DNA of 64,000 nucleotides from Halobacillus ihumii (GCF_902726645.1 NZ_CACVAO010000001.1:1984001-2048000), one strand, 5' to 3'. Counted from the first letter of the stretch, positions 8,584 through 17,053 are shown. Notes: a model not told the origin generated them from the letters alone. Made by a program: numbers and translations.

Positions 8584-9138
8584 CTAACCTTCTGGAGCCT
8601 CAGCATCTGCCTTTGTTCTATGAACAGTGCCGAATGGATGCTCGGGCGGTGCATAGATTGTGTAGAGTTTTAACGGGATATTGCCTGTATTCGTTAAATT
8701 ATGCCACATGCCAGCAGGGACCATGATAGCAGAGTCCTCATATACATGCCTTACAAAGTTTAACTGATCTCTACTCTCGCCCATTTGTACAAATCCTTGA
8801 CCTTCCTCAATACGTAAAAATTGATCTACGTCAGGATGAACCTCTAGACCAATATCTTCTCCGACGTTGATACTCATCAAGGTCACTTGTAGATTATCTC
8901 CAGTCCATATAGCAGTTCGGAATGTGTTGTTTTGCCTAGCTGCTTGATTAATATTCACTACAAAAGGTTCTTTTCCATGGTCATTTAATATGGGACTAGT
9001 ACATCCCTGAGTGTTTGGATATGGCCAATATTGATTTGCATAGCCCATACCATATGACATATTTCCATGATTACACATTGGCTCATTACTATAATAAGTG
9101 TTCGAATAATAAGGATCCATATAAAAAGGTTTATTCAT
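8584..9138 (-). CDS. Cupin-domain protein with tyrosine-rich N-terminus
   Basis: A 184-residue protein. Residues 1-50 are rich in Tyr, Asn and Met (YYSNTYYSN), a low-complexity tail reminiscent of Bacillus spore-coat proteins. Residues 60-165 are a single cupin barrel: motif 1 is LEVHPDVDQFLRIEEG and motif 2 is PAGMWHNLTNTG, giving His and Gln/Glu ligands for a metal. The cupin type with DQF and WHN matches small mannose-6-phosphate-isomerase-like cupins. Its ATG is preceded by GGAGGAATG-like sequence. Location in the spore coat is inference from the N-terminal tail only. Confidence 0.82.
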   Translation of the reverse strand: MNKPFYMDPYYSNTYYSNEPMCNHGNMSYGMGYANQYWPYPNTQGCTSPILNDHGKEPFVVNINQAARQNNTFRTAIWTGDNLQVTLMSINVGEDIGLEVHPDVDQFLRIEEGQGFVQMGESRDQLNFVRHVYEDSAIMVPAGMWHNLTNTGNIPLKLYTIYAPPEHPFGTVHRTKADAEAPEG

Positions 9139-9212
9139 TGAAACATTCCTCCAAAGACATATGATTATAAACCCATCATATGCCCCACGTACTTAGGAGG
9201 TCATTTCTAATT

Positions 9213-9303
9213 CTTATTCCGTTATCTGGCCCTAAAATGTAAAAAGGACGCGTTATTCGATAAACGCGCCCGTTTCTTTAGTAGCTCTTATTAGCTGGTA
9301 TAA
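9213..9303 (+). repeat. Intergenic hairpin repeat copy
   Basis: Contains TTATTCCGTTATCTGGCCC, hairpin GGACGCGTT/AAACGCGCC (9246-9271) and TATTAGCTGGTAT. The hairpin sequence is nearly identical to the one at 21381. Confidence 0.75.
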
Positions 9304-9393
9304 CTGAAGATTAATGTAATAGGTCAAAACACCATCATTACTAAAGCTAAATCTTTAGCCAAAATAGTAATTCTCCTTCCCTTGAAGAAGGTG

Positions 9394-9609
9394 CTAATTA
9401 GTTTCAAAATTCTTTATTAACCTAATTATCCAGTATAAGACAATCCAAGGAAGTATAAATTTTGTTAACCATTCAACTACACCCATAAAAACTAGCATTA
9501 AAGAAAAAGTGTCAACCCCGAGGTAGGGTAATATAAAAACAAGAATAATAACAAATAAAGAACCAAGTATGATATCTTTCCGTGGTATTTCACTCAACCT
9601 CTTTTTCAT
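9394..9609 (-). CDS. Small two-helix membrane protein
   Basis: 71 residues with two hydrophobic segments (about 15-38 and 42-64) and charged ends (MKKRLSEIPRK, LIKNFETN). No family recognised. It lies between two repeat copies, as many small genes here do. Confidence 0.6.
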   Translation of the reverse strand: MKKRLSEIPRKDIILGSLFVIILVFILPYLGVDTFSLMLVFMGVVEWLTKFILPWIVLYWIIRLIKNFETN

Positions 9610-9660
9610 TCTTTATCATCCCACAAACACTATGCATTTAGTCTATCTATATTATAGTTA

Positions 9661-9735
9661 TTCAACAACTCTGCCAACTTGAGTATGTAACGGACGATTG
9701 ACTTATACAGCAATCGCGCTCCATTTCTTTATTAG
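9661..9735 (+). repeat. Intergenic hairpin repeat copy (shorter form)
   Basis: Starts TTCAACAACTCTGCC and has the stem CGATTG (9695-9700)/CAATCG (9711-9716), followed by CGCTCCATTTCTTTATT. The stem sequence differs from that at 9246 but occupies the same place. Confidence 0.65.
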
Positions 9736-9737
9736 GA

Positions 9738-9896
9738 TTAAAAGAAAATGATTGATCCAAAATAAATAAAGCTCATAACAAAAAACACAGTCAGAAAAGT
9801 AGTTAATCCATTAGGTAACTTTTCGTAAAAATAAATTAAAGCCAAGCCTATAATTAAATGAAAGACCAGAAACAATGTAACACTCATTTTATTCAT
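9738..9896 (-). CDS. Small membrane protein, 52 residues
   Basis: Read from ATG at 9894-9896 to TAA at 9738-9740, with GAGGA just upstream. Starts MNKMSVTLFLVFHLIIG; two hydrophobic segments (about 5-23 and 33-52) separated by a short YEKLPNG loop. No recognised family. Its stop codon abuts the repeat copy on its right. Confidence 0.55.
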   Translation of the reverse strand: MNKMSVTLFLVFHLIIGLALIYFYEKLPNGLTTFLTVFFVMSFIYFGSIIFF

Positions 9897-9981
9897 TCCT
9901 CAAATACACTAAATTTGGAGTACACAAATGCTGATAATCCCTTATTGTAACCGTCAAGTAGTTTTGAACACTTTTTGCTCA

Positions 9982-10749
9982 TTAATTTTGAACACTTTTC
10001 GATTGGAATACAGACTTTCTGTACTTGATTCGATGACTAGACCCATTTAAATGAATGACTTCAGCCCGGTGAAGGAGCCTATCTAGGATCGCTGTGGTAA
10101 TTCCCTGATCGCCCATTAATTCTCCCCACTCCTCTGGGCCTTTGTTGGACGTCAGTATTATAGAACTTCGTTCATACAAATGATTCACTAACTGGAAAAA
10201 CAGGTTGGCCTCTTGTTGGTCCATTGCCATATACATGAGGTCATCGATGATGACCAGATCGGCGTCCCTAATACGTTTAAGGCGCAACTGTGCTTTTCGG
10301 ATGTACTCCTCAGTCTTTAAAAGAGGCACCAGCTCTCCCATGGAGATGAAGACCACACGTTGGCCTTGTTGGATGGCCTCCAATCCAAGGCCTATCGCCA
10401 GATGCGTTTTCCCTACCCCTGGCGGACCAAGGAATATTAAATTAAATGCGTGATCTAGCCAAGAGAGTTCCCGCAGCTGTTTGAGCTGCCGTGTACTTAG
10501 AGATGGTTGCTCTCCCAAATCAAACTCATCAAGGTGCTTCTCATATGGGAACTTGGCCCATTTCAGGTGCTTTTCTATCATCTTCTCCTCGCGGCGCTTC
10601 TCTTCGTACGTGAGGAGTTCATGCAGAAATTCCTGGTATGTCCAAGAGCTAACCTCTGCCTTCCTTAAAAAAGAGGGCAGCTCCTTAGACGTCTCTGACA
10701 TTCTAAACTGATGGAATTGAGCCTGTAAATTTTCTACTGTTCCAACCAA
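9982..10749 (-). CDS. istB: IstB-like ATP-binding protein of IS21
   Basis: An AAA+ helper ATPase of about 255 residues that regulates target choice and activates the IstA transposase. Walker A is GPPGVGKTHLA (about residue 105 of the open frame); Walker B is LVIIDDLMYM; sensor-like LTSNKG and the C-terminal arginine-rich helix (ILDRLLHRAEVIH) follow. The open frame reaches 10782, but GGGAGG followed by TTG at 10747-10749 is the most plausible start and lies just past the istA stop at 10751. This gives translational coupling of the two genes. Confidence 0.9.
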   Translation of the reverse strand: MVGTVENLQAQFHQFRMSETSKELPSFLRKAEVSSWTYQEFLHELLTYEEKRREEKMIEKHLKWAKFPYEKHLDEFDLGEQPSLSTRQLKQLRELSWLDHAFNLIFLGPPGVGKTHLAIGLGLEAIQQGQRVVFISMGELVPLLKTEEYIRKAQLRLKRIRDADLVIIDDLMYMAMDQQEANLFFQLVNHLYERSSIILTSNKGPEEWGELMGDQGITTAILDRLLHRAEVIHLNGSSHRIKYRKSVFQSKSVQN

Positions 10750-10750
10750 C

Positions 10751-12304
10751 TTACACACCTCCCAAGATTTTGATATAGCCATCTATATCGCGTAATGCGG
10801 CCTTTTGTTTCAATAGTTCCGTAGGAACATCGACTCCTGAAAGTTCATCTTCAGGAACTTGCTCCTGAAGCCCCTGAATCTTGGAGAAGTGCTTTACCAC
10901 ATCGTAAAAGTCATTCGCACTCCACAATCCCTTCTGAAGACAAGTATCTAGGGCCTCCTGAATGAATGGCTTATAATGTTTAACGGCTTTCTGAAGAATC
11001 TGCAGCTGATCCCGTATGTACCGGGGATAACGCTGATGCAGCTCGTCGAGGAAGACCTGAATCTTTTCTTCTTCATGGAATGATGTTCTGATGGTATCCA
11101 TGTAAGCAGCTATTCCTTTTGACCTGTCTCTGGAATGGTGGGTATTTTTAATAAGTTTCCCTTTGTTAGTAGAGAGTCTATGGGTAGCTAGAAGGATGCC
11201 GTCGGGCGAAGCCTTAATGAAAAGCTTTTCTCCCTCCACCTGTATGTAGACCGTGTTCTCGCCGTTTGGCTGATATGTACCCAACGGGACGGAATAACGA
11301 TTCGATTTGTATTTGATGACATTGTCCTTATGAACCATCCTTGTTATACTGTAACTAAGATTGCTCTCGAAAGAGAGTGGTAAGGAGACTTTTCGTAAGT
11401 GTGGCTTTTCCAGGGCGAACACTTCGACAGGTCTCTTTTTTATGGTGTTGTGGACTTGATAATTTCCCTTCCTTTCCAGCCAGGCCAGACATTGTTCATT
11501 CCATGTTTCAATTTGATGGAACACACGATTCTTTCCAAAGTTGTATTTTACAAACTTTACAACGTTCTCTATCTTTCCTTTAGATTCAGGGTCTGCTTTC
11601 CTGCATAGGAATACACGAAAATTCCTATTTTGTTTATAGGCCTGAAATTCCTCTGTAAATATGAGATCCCCTCCATTCTCACTGACCGTCATCAATTTAT
11701 CCTGGTCATAGACAATTTCTTCTGTGATCCCTCCGTAAAATTCAAAGGCATTTTCATGACACCGTAACACGTCCCTTGTCGTGAAAGGCTTCTCCTGCCA
11801 CTCCACATACTTATATCGGGAGTGTGAAAGGACAAAGGCTATCACATAAATTTTAATGGTTTTCCCATCAGTGGTCTTTACTTTTAACTCTCCAAAATCC
11901 ACCTGCATCTGTTTACCTCTCGGTAACTCCTGTAATGCCTCAAAGTGACGTTTATTCAAGACTTTGGGGATATGATATTTCTCCCGAAGTTCCTTTACGT
12001 AAGTTCTCACGGTACTCTCCCCAATCTCTCGGAAATTACATCGTTCTTCCAGCCAGTCTGATATCTGGGAGGCCGAAAGGTCTGGGTGTTCCCGAAGCCA
12101 ATCTAATATGACCTCCTGATAAATATCCAGCTTTCTTTTTCTGGCTCTTAGCGTTTCCACCCATTCCACTGCAGCTTCGAAGTCTCTTCCCAGATAAGTA
12201 TATACAGTGTTTCGGGACACCCCGCATTTTCGTGCTATTGCTGATACATTAAAACCATCCCTCTTCAATTGATGTGCTAAAACGATTTTCTCCAACTTCT
12301 TCAT
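10751..12304 (-). CDS. istA: IstA-like DDE transposase of IS21
   Basis: 517 residues. The N-terminus holds a helix-turn-helix (HQLKRDGFNVSAIARKCGVS, about 12-35) and a second HTH (about 75-115). The DDE catalytic core includes MQVDFGELKV (first Asp), YDQDKLM (second Asp) and SKGKIENVVKFVK (Glu). A Mu-type C-terminal beta-barrel follows (about 330-400). Length and motifs match active IS21 transposases. The gene is undamaged. Confidence 0.93.
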   Translation of the reverse strand: MKKLEKIVLAHQLKRDGFNVSAIARKCGVSRNTVYTYLGRDFEAAVEWVETLRARKRKLDIYQEVILDWLREHPDLSASQISDWLEERCNFREIGESTVRTYVKELREKYHIPKVLNKRHFEALQELPRGKQMQVDFGELKVKTTDGKTIKIYVIAFVLSHSRYKYVEWQEKPFTTRDVLRCHENAFEFYGGITEEIVYDQDKLMTVSENGGDLIFTEEFQAYKQNRNFRVFLCRKADPESKGKIENVVKFVKYNFGKNRVFHQIETWNEQCLAWLERKGNYQVHNTIKKRPVEVFALEKPHLRKVSLPLSFESNLSYSITRMVHKDNVIKYKSNRYSVPLGTYQPNGENTVYIQVEGEKLFIKASPDGILLATHRLSTNKGKLIKNTHHSRDRSKGIAAYMDTIRTSFHEEEKIQVFLDELHQRYPRYIRDQLQILQKAVKHYKPFIQEALDTCLQKGLWSANDFYDVVKHFSKIQGLQEQVPEDELSGVDVPTELLKQKAALRDIDGYIKILGGV

Positions 12305-12461
12305 CTACTCCTTACTCCCTCCAAACCAGGTCGTTAACATACTTGTTAAGTTTACATGGTTGGAGGGGATTAGTGGTGAAAAAGTGTTCAATTCTATCAA
12401 GCAAAAACTGTTAAGTCTAATCTAGCAGTTACACTTATCCCTCTTTGTACCTCACATATCT

Positions 12462-12557
12462 TTATTTTCTACCTTTAAAAGTAACAAAGACATAAAAGGA
12501 AAAAAGTACAAATAAAACAACACCAACATTAATCAGTACATTAATAATCAATTCCAT
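12462..12557 (-). CDS. Tiny membrane peptide, 31 residues
   Basis: ATG at 12555-12557, preceded by AGGGTGA, to TAA at 12462-12464. Reads MELIINVLINVGVVLFVLF... then a basic end (FKGRK): one transmembrane helix. No family recognised; called from its ribosome site and amphipathic layout. Confidence 0.45.
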   Translation of the reverse strand: MELIINVLINVGVVLFVLFSFYVFVTFKGRK

Positions 12558-12661
12558 AAAAAGTCACCCTAACTATTCCTGGTTAATATACAATAATTTC
12601 ATTATTCCTTTTTTCAACTCTTCTACCCTATAGCTTATTAACAATTATTTCAAACTTCACT

Positions 12662-12745
12662 CATTGGAACAATACGTTATTCCAGAATATGGCCCATTGA
12701 TGCAAAAAAGCGCAAATCCTTTATTCCGGAAATGCGCCCCTTTAA
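12662..12745 (+). repeat. Intergenic hairpin repeat copy
   Basis: Contains GTTATTCCAGAATATGGCCC and hairpin GCGCAAATCC...GGAAATGCGC (12710-12738). Very similar to the copy at 17830-17945. Its right end reaches the 3' end of the adjoining small gene. Confidence 0.75.
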
Positions 12746-12933
12746 CGGAAGAAAATGGCATATATTATAACAGCAAATATTAGTACAAGAATAAGTATTC
12801 CAGTACCTTTCCATCCTAAACCACCGACTAAATCAGAAAGAATGCTCCCGTGTACACTACTGGAAGGATTGTTTAGTTCTTTTTGTCTTAGCCTCTCTCT
12901 TCTTTCCTCAGGTGTTTCGTTATCTCTGCTCAT
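12742..12933 (-). CDS. DUF6366-like small membrane protein
   Basis: 63 residues: a charged N-terminal half (MSRDNETPEERRERLRQKEL), a DLVGGLGWKGTG linker and one C-terminal transmembrane helix (about 44-62). This pattern fits DUF6366, a small Bacillaceae family of unknown role. The gene ends at the repeat copy at 12662-12745. Confidence 0.65.
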   Translation of the reverse strand: MSRDNETPEERRERLRQKELNNPSSSVHGSILSDLVGGLGWKGTGILILVLIFAVIIYAIFFR

Positions 12934-12959
12934 TTTATCACCCCTAAGGTTTTATGTTT

Positions 12960-13026
12960 TATTCCGCAAAATGGTCATAAACAGAAGGGCGCCTTGTTCG
13001 ACAAGCGCGCCCGTATCTTGAGTAAT
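12960..13026 (+). repeat. Intergenic hairpin repeat copy
   Basis: Hairpin GGGCGC-CTTG/CAAG-C-GCGCCC at 12987-13012 after ATTCCGCAAAATGG. Compared with the copy at 24263-24290, one G-C pair is replaced by A-T with both bases changed, a compensatory change. Confidence 0.75.
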
Positions 13027-13051
13027 TTAAAAATAAGTCAGGCCAAAAGAA

Positions 13052-13237
13052 TCATTCTCCTCTTTCTGATACCCTTCCGACAATAAATAGAACCGCCACA
13101 AAAATTAGAGCAGCTATAACTAAAATATTTATCGTATCAAAATGATTATGTAAGGCTGGACCAAGAATAATAACAATGGCCAAAAGAATAAAAGAAGCGC
13201 TTTGTTGATTCTTCTTTTTTTGTGTTAATTTCCCCAT
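13052..13237 (-). CDS. Small two-helix membrane protein
   Basis: 61 residues, basic start (MGKLTQKKKNQ), two hydrophobic segments (about 14-29 and 35-55), charged end. No recognised family. Lies between the repeat copy at 12960 and a DinB-family gene. Confidence 0.55.
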   Translation of the reverse strand: MGKLTQKKKNQQSASFILLAIVIILGPALHNHFDTINILVIAALIFVAVLFIVGRVSERGE

Positions 13238-13315
13238 TATTTACAAGCCTCTCTTTCATTAAAGGGCCCGTTGCGTAAGATCGATGAGCATAAATATTGG
13301 CTGCCTCTATAACTT

Positions 13316-13765
13316 CTACCATGTATCTCCACCTGTAGGAGGTGGCCACTGATTCAGAAAGCGTCTGATAATCACAACCTGCCCAGAATGATAACTATTG
13401 TGAGAAATTAACGAAAGAAGGTGCTCCACTTGACCATTTGAAACGCCATGCTCGTTTTCTGCAAATCGAATAACTTCATTTAAACTATCTGTAAATTTGT
13501 TTACAGCCAAATCCCAATCCTTTTTCGCAGGTGGTTTTACTTCTGTTGGCCATGTCTCTGAAGCATGTTTTGGCGGTGCTGTCTCTTCTCCCTTCAAAAG
13601 GCGTAAAATATATTCCTGCCAGTAGATCATATGATTTAGAATTTGCCAAATTGAATGCTGGTTAAGAACCACATCACCTGCTTGCTCGATGCCTAATCCA
13701 TCGAAAACCGTCAATGTGTTAACGTGAGCATTTTCTCCGTATAATCCTTTGGATAAATAGTTCAT
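13316..13765 (-). CDS. DinB-family protein
   Basis: 149 residues forming a four-helix DinB-like bundle. Likely metal ligands are H37 region (QHSIWQILNHMIYWQ) and the HNSYHSGQ motif near residue 125. Members include bacillithiol-S-transferases and other thiol-dependent enzymes; this one cannot be assigned to a substrate from sequence. It is a monocistronic gene with a repeat remnant at 13801-13890 directly upstream. Confidence 0.8.
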   Translation of the reverse strand: MNYLSKGLYGENAHVNTLTVFDGLGIEQAGDVVLNQHSIWQILNHMIYWQEYILRLLKGEETAPPKHASETWPTEVKPPAKKDWDLAVNKFTDSLNEVIRFAENEHGVSNGQVEHLLSLISHNSYHSGQVVIIRRFLNQWPPPTGGDTW

Positions 13766-13800
13766 AGCTTAGCCACCTCTATGTATAAAACTACTGAAAC

Positions 13801-13890
13801 ATTCCATCATTATTAAATTCTTGCGCCCCTTTTCAAGAAGAAGACTTTGTTTCAAGATAATGTTAATAACGATCGCCCGTTTTTGCCCCC
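13801..13890 (+). repeat. Intergenic repeat copy (right portion)
   Basis: Contains TTGCGCCCC, a TTTGTTTCAAGATAATGTTAATAACGATC block and GCCCGTTTTTGCC. The block matches those at 6518 and 20200; the left hairpin arm is missing. Confidence 0.65.
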
Positions 13891-13932
13891 TATTTTGGAG
13901 TAAGCAAAAGTTAATCCTTTTGTAAGTTATTG

Positions 13933-14763
13933 CTAATCCAAATTACTAATCATTTTACTCACATGGACAGGTTGTTCCCAATACAACTCATGTGAAGACT
14001 CATTTACGTCCACCACCCGAGTTGTTAAGTGATGTAGTAATCGTTTTGTTTCTCTTTGCCTGTAAACATTTAATTGCTCTGGTAAAGTGCTTCTCATAAG
14101 TAAAACTGGGATTTTTATTCCAGATAAAATATTCTCAGTGGGTTCATGAAAGGTATTTTTTATAATGAACTTTGCGACCTCAGCATTCACTTTCAGCTTT
14201 ATAACTCCACATTCTTCTTTCATGCTCTTCTTAGACATCTCGATTAATTCATTATTAAACCCATTGCTTTTTAAGTTTTCTTCGTAATCTTCCCAAGATG
14301 AAAAGCAATAATTTTTACAATGCTGCTCAGTCATCTCCATTTCATCTTTCAGGGTATTATCTGGTAAACTGCTACCTCTTAGATAACCGCCATCCAGCAG
14401 AACTAACGATTTTATGAGGCTTCCGTATTTATTAGCAAAGTATATTCCTATATTCCCACCAACAGAATGCCCTACAATATGGAAACCAGTAATATTAAAA
14501 TACTCAACTACATCCTTAACCCAGTTAGCTAACGAGTCCATAGAAAAAAATTGTTCATTATGTATATATGATGAATTTCCGTGGCCTGGTAAATCTAAAG
14601 AAATTACTCGGAAATCGAAACTTAACAACCTCGCAAGTTCATCAAAACTATATCCTGTACTGCCTAGTCCGTGCAAGAGAATTACGGTCGGTTTCTCTTC
14701 TGTGCCTAAAGAGTAAACCTGTACTCTCAGATGACTATCTAGCGTAATAATTTCACTTTGCAT
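13933..14763 (-). CDS. Alpha/beta-hydrolase fold protein
   Basis: About 276 residues. LLHGLGSTGYSFDEL is the oxyanion-hole region, and GHSVGG is the nucleophile elbow with the catalytic serine. A late SSHELYWEQP supplies the likely histidine; an Asp near VDVNE completes a triad. The start is placed at ATG 14761-14763, which has GGAGG five bases upstream, not the earlier ATG at 14793. Substrate unknown; the family covers esterases, haloperoxidases and C-C hydrolases. Confidence 0.85.
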   Translation of the reverse strand: MQSEIITLDSHLRVQVYSLGTEEKPTVILLHGLGSTGYSFDELARLLSFDFRVISLDLPGHGNSSYIHNEQFFSMDSLANWVKDVVEYFNITGFHIVGHSVGGNIGIYFANKYGSLIKSLVLLDGGYLRGSSLPDNTLKDEMEMTEQHCKNYCFSSWEDYEENLKSNGFNNELIEMSKKSMKEECGVIKLKVNAEVAKFIIKNTFHEPTENILSGIKIPVLLMRSTLPEQLNVYRQRETKRLLHHLTTRVVDVNESSHELYWEQPVHVSKMISNLD

Positions 14764-14835
14764 ATTTTCCTCCAAAACATTTAATATTTCCATTTATACT
14801 ACTAAAACCCCCTCCCCTCAAGTTCTTTAAAACCT

Positions 14836-15495
14836 TTAATCATCCCATCCACTAAGTAATCTCTCTTCACGGTGAATTTCTAATGCCATGTCAGCTGCGT
14901 AGTCACCCCAGTAATCTTCGTGTGTTTCTTCAAACCTTGCTTCTTCTAATGATTCATTTAAATCTTGTAAATGTTTCTCTAGAAACTCTACTCCTACCTC
15001 ATAGCAACTTTTCATTTTTTCAATGAGTGTTTGAAGTTCTTCCTCACTAATAATTAATTCGTAGTGTTGTAACTTATTTCTCATTTCTATTAGGTACTCT
15101 ATTGCTCCTTTTAATTCACTATTTATCTCATAATCACAAAGTAATTCAAGCCTTCTTAATGCCTCACTTAGTCCTACAGTATTTAAGTTAGATCTCACTT
15201 CAAATATATTAGACTTACCCTGTTGCTGCATAGCTACTTTAGCTTTCATAAAAGCATCAATGTTAGTAAATATTAAATACTCACTTTCATGTTTTAAAAT
15301 ATACTTAAAAAGAGTTTCGAAGGCATGATTCAATGCTAATATAGAGTCTTTAACATTGTGTTCTACGCCTTCCTTTAATTCGCTGATTTTTTCTATGCAT
15401 ATGTAAGATTGCTTTAACGAATCTACACCATTTGTAAATAAATCATACTGGATAACAATCACCTCTAAATTTATTATATTCCAAAGTTCTACCAT
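14836..15495 (-). CDS. HEPN-like helical protein
   Basis: An acidic, all-helical protein of about 220 residues. Near residue 145 it has RNKLQHY, which fits the R-x4-H active motif of HEPN-domain ribonucleases and toxins. The region around it (two helices before, two after) also fits. The start is uncertain: an in-frame ATG lies at 15493-15495, but a TATAAT box and an AGAGGTG ribosome site lie 20-35 bases downstream of it. The real start may therefore be a non-ATG codon near 15460. No antitoxin-like partner is adjacent. Function is inference. Confidence 0.55.
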   Translation of the reverse strand: MVELWNIINLEVIVIQYDLFTNGVDSLKQSYICIEKISELKEGVEHNVKDSILALNHAFETLFKYILKHESEYLIFTNIDAFMKAKVAMQQQGKSNIFEVRSNLNTVGLSEALRRLELLCDYEINSELKGAIEYLIEMRNKLQHYELIISEEELQTLIEKMKSCYEVGVEFLEKHLQDLNESLEEARFEETHEDYWGDYAADMALEIHREERLLSGWDD

Positions 15496-15817
15496 GCTCG
15501 TTTGTACCAATTATTTCAAAAATCCCTCAATTACTCAATTCAACTAAGACAAGTTTTCTATTCAATATCTCGAAGTCAAGTCTTCCAGAATCTGGCCCGT
15601 TTGTTGAATAGTCCCCTTTCAATCATAAAATCAATATCATTATCAATAACGTTCGTTTTTGATATCTAGTAAACTTCACAAAATGCAAAAACGAAAACCC
15701 CATAAATTCAACCTTCCTTTAGTTTCAAAACTCGTATCAAAAATAAAGTATTAATATGTACAACAAATAACCTTTTTGATAACATAAAGGCAACGAAATT
15801 CAAGGGAGTTACAAAAT
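15496..15817. other. Intergenic stretch with a partial repeat copy
   Basis: Holds the left part of the intergenic repeat (CCAATTATTTCAAA at 15507, TCTGGCCCGTTTGTTGAATAG at 15591) and AT-rich sequence leading to the resolvase fragment. No other gene seen. Confidence 0.5.
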
Positions 15818-16003
15818 ATGTTATTTGGGTATGCTCGGGTCAGTACAAAAGATCAAAATTTACATATGCAATTTGATGCGTTAAAGCAGTATGGAGTAGA
15901 AAAGAAAAATATTTACTCAGAAAAAATCACGGGAACGAAAAAAGATCGTCCGGCATTTTCAGAAATGATTAAATATCTACGTGTGAACTTCAGTGATAAA
16001 TGA
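15818..16003 (+). pseudogene. N-terminal fragment of a serine resolvase
   Basis: 61 residues beginning MLFGYARVSTKDQN, the catalytic-serine motif of Tn3-type resolvases/invertases, then QFDALKQYG and KKDRPAFSEM. The frame stops about a third of the way through the usual length of 185-190 residues, losing the rest of the catalytic domain and the DNA-binding HTH. It is a dead fragment. The truncated resolvase at 27853-28338 lacks exactly this part, though the two are 12 kb apart. Confidence 0.8.
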
Positions 16004-16070
16004 CGCATTAATTTGAGAGCTATTTGTCATAAGAAGCTTATCCCTAAACGAATTTGGTTGTTATATAAAA

Positions 16071-16107
16071 ACACCATACGAATTTTTCGTACGGTGTTAA
16101 AAGATTT
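16071..16107 (+). terminator. Hairpin terminator
   Basis: ACACCATACGAA (16071-16082) pairs with TTCGTACGGTGT (16086-16097), then TAAAAGATTTTTT. Confidence 0.6.
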
Positions 16108-16132
16108 TTTATGATTAGACGTTCAACACAGG

Positions 16133-16193
16133 GTTTCTATCTTTTGCAATCGCTATTTAATAAGTGAAGAGCTCCTATTAGCTGATATTAAGC
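16133..16193 (+). repeat. Intergenic repeat copy (right portion)
   Basis: Contains TTTTGCAATCGCTATTTAATAAGTG and GAGCTCCTATTAGCTGATATT, the same order as at 20230-20292. Confidence 0.65.
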
Positions 16194-16222
16194 AATTACT
16201 TTAGTTGCGGTACAAAATAAAT

Positions 16223-16420
16223 CTAAAATCCCCCACCGCCCATTGGAGGACCACCTCTCCGAGACTTCTCTTTTGCAATGGCCCTTTCAACTTCTTTTTC
16301 TTGCTCTGTCTTCTCACGATAAGGGGTGTGGAATTTCCTTTTTTGCTTTCGTTTATCAAGGTAAACCATGAAAATTATAAATAAAACTAAAAACAATCCC
16401 CATAAAATGTTAGAAAGCAA
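16223..16420 (-). CDS. Small membrane protein with basic/glycine tail
   Basis: About 65 residues: an N-terminal transmembrane helix (SNILWGLFLVLFIIFMVYL), then a highly charged region and a GGPPMGGGGF end. The TTG at 16418-16420 has AAAGGTGAG at a proper distance and is preferred to the TTG at 16438. No family recognised. Confidence 0.55.
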   Translation of the reverse strand: MLSNILWGLFLVLFIIFMVYLDKRKQKRKFHTPYREKTEQEKEVERAIAKEKSRRGGPPMGGGGF

Positions 16421-16439
16421 TGTACACTCACCTTTCAAT

Positions 16440-16490
16440 AATTCCTAAATCAAGCTATTAGCGAATCGCGCTCGTTTAAGTAAGATAAGC
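16440..16490 (+). repeat. Intergenic repeat copy (degenerate)
   Basis: CTATTAGCGAATCGCGCTCGTTTAAGTAAG resembles the core at 9711 and 17421; the hairpin is weak. Confidence 0.45.
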
Positions 16491-16498
16491 TTTTAGTG

Positions 16499-16618
16499 TC
16501 AAGAGTAGTCACGATCTTGAAATCGCTTAGAATTACTACGAGAAGACGGGATACCAAGCAAGACACGTAGAACCCCTATAAGAATAAAGGTGATCACTAT
16601 TCCTAAAGCAATTCCCAT
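16499..16618 (-). CDS. Tiny membrane protein, 39 residues
   Basis: ATG at 16616-16618 with GGGAGG upstream; stop TGA at 16499-16501. Starts MGIALGIVITFILIGVLRVLL (one helix), followed by a polar tail rich in Ser/Arg (SSRSNSKRFQDRDYS). No family recognised. Confidence 0.55.
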   Translation of the reverse strand: MGIALGIVITFILIGVLRVLLGIPSSRSNSKRFQDRDYS

Positions 16619-16690
16619 AAAATTATGACCTCCCACTTATGCCTTTTAGTGTACTATCTGGAAGTTTTTTGTTCACAAAATTTTTTTTAA

Positions 16691-16812
16691 GTTAATAACA
16701 ATTATTTCAAATATCCATAACTTTCACAAGGAGTTATTCCATTATATGGTCCTATACATAAAGAATGAGCACAATTCATTATTTCAGAGTCGCGTCCGAT
16801 TATTGAAGACTC
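16691..16812 (+). repeat. Intergenic hairpin repeat copy
   Basis: Has AACAATTATTTCAAA, AGTTATTCCATTATATGGTCC and TCGCGTCCGATTATTGAAGAC; the left blocks match 17830-17880 almost base for base. Confidence 0.7.
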
Positions 16813-16855
16813 TAGAGTGAGATAAATTAGAAGAATTAACGCGTTCTATACTTGA

Positions 16856-17053
16856 TTACTTACTCTTTTTATCTACATATACTCCTATTAGAAAATACAA
16901 CAATATATAAACCATAATTGTGGGTGTTGCCACAATTATTACGTTATAATCATCAAATACTGTTGTTGAAAGCATAGATACAAGAACCAAATAAATAACT
17001 GCAAACCCTTGCTGCCACCTTTTCTTTTTAGGTAACTCATCAGGGTTCCTCAA
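16856..17053 (-). CDS. Small two-helix membrane protein
   Basis: 65 residues: a polar start (MRNPDELPKKKRWQQ), two hydrophobic segments (about 17-33 and 38-58), basic end. The start is TTG at 17051-17053 with AGGAGG upstream. Resembles other small conserved Bacillus membrane proteins but no named family is assigned. Confidence 0.55.
   Translation of the reverse strand: MRNPDELPKKKRWQQGFAVIYLVLVSMLSTTVFDDYNVIIVATPTIMVYILLYFLIGVYVDKKSK

Larger units (their letters stand above)
9958..12420 (-). mobile_element. IS21-family insertion sequence
   Basis: Contains istA and istB in the usual overlapping order on the minus strand. Both ends carry the tandem transposase-binding repeats typical of IS21: TTGAACACTTTTTGC and TTTGAACACTTTT at about 9964-9999, and AACAGTTTTTGC plus TTGAACACTTTTT read inward from about 12415. 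The exact tips and target duplication were not resolved. Both genes are intact, so the element is probably complete. Confidence 0.85.
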
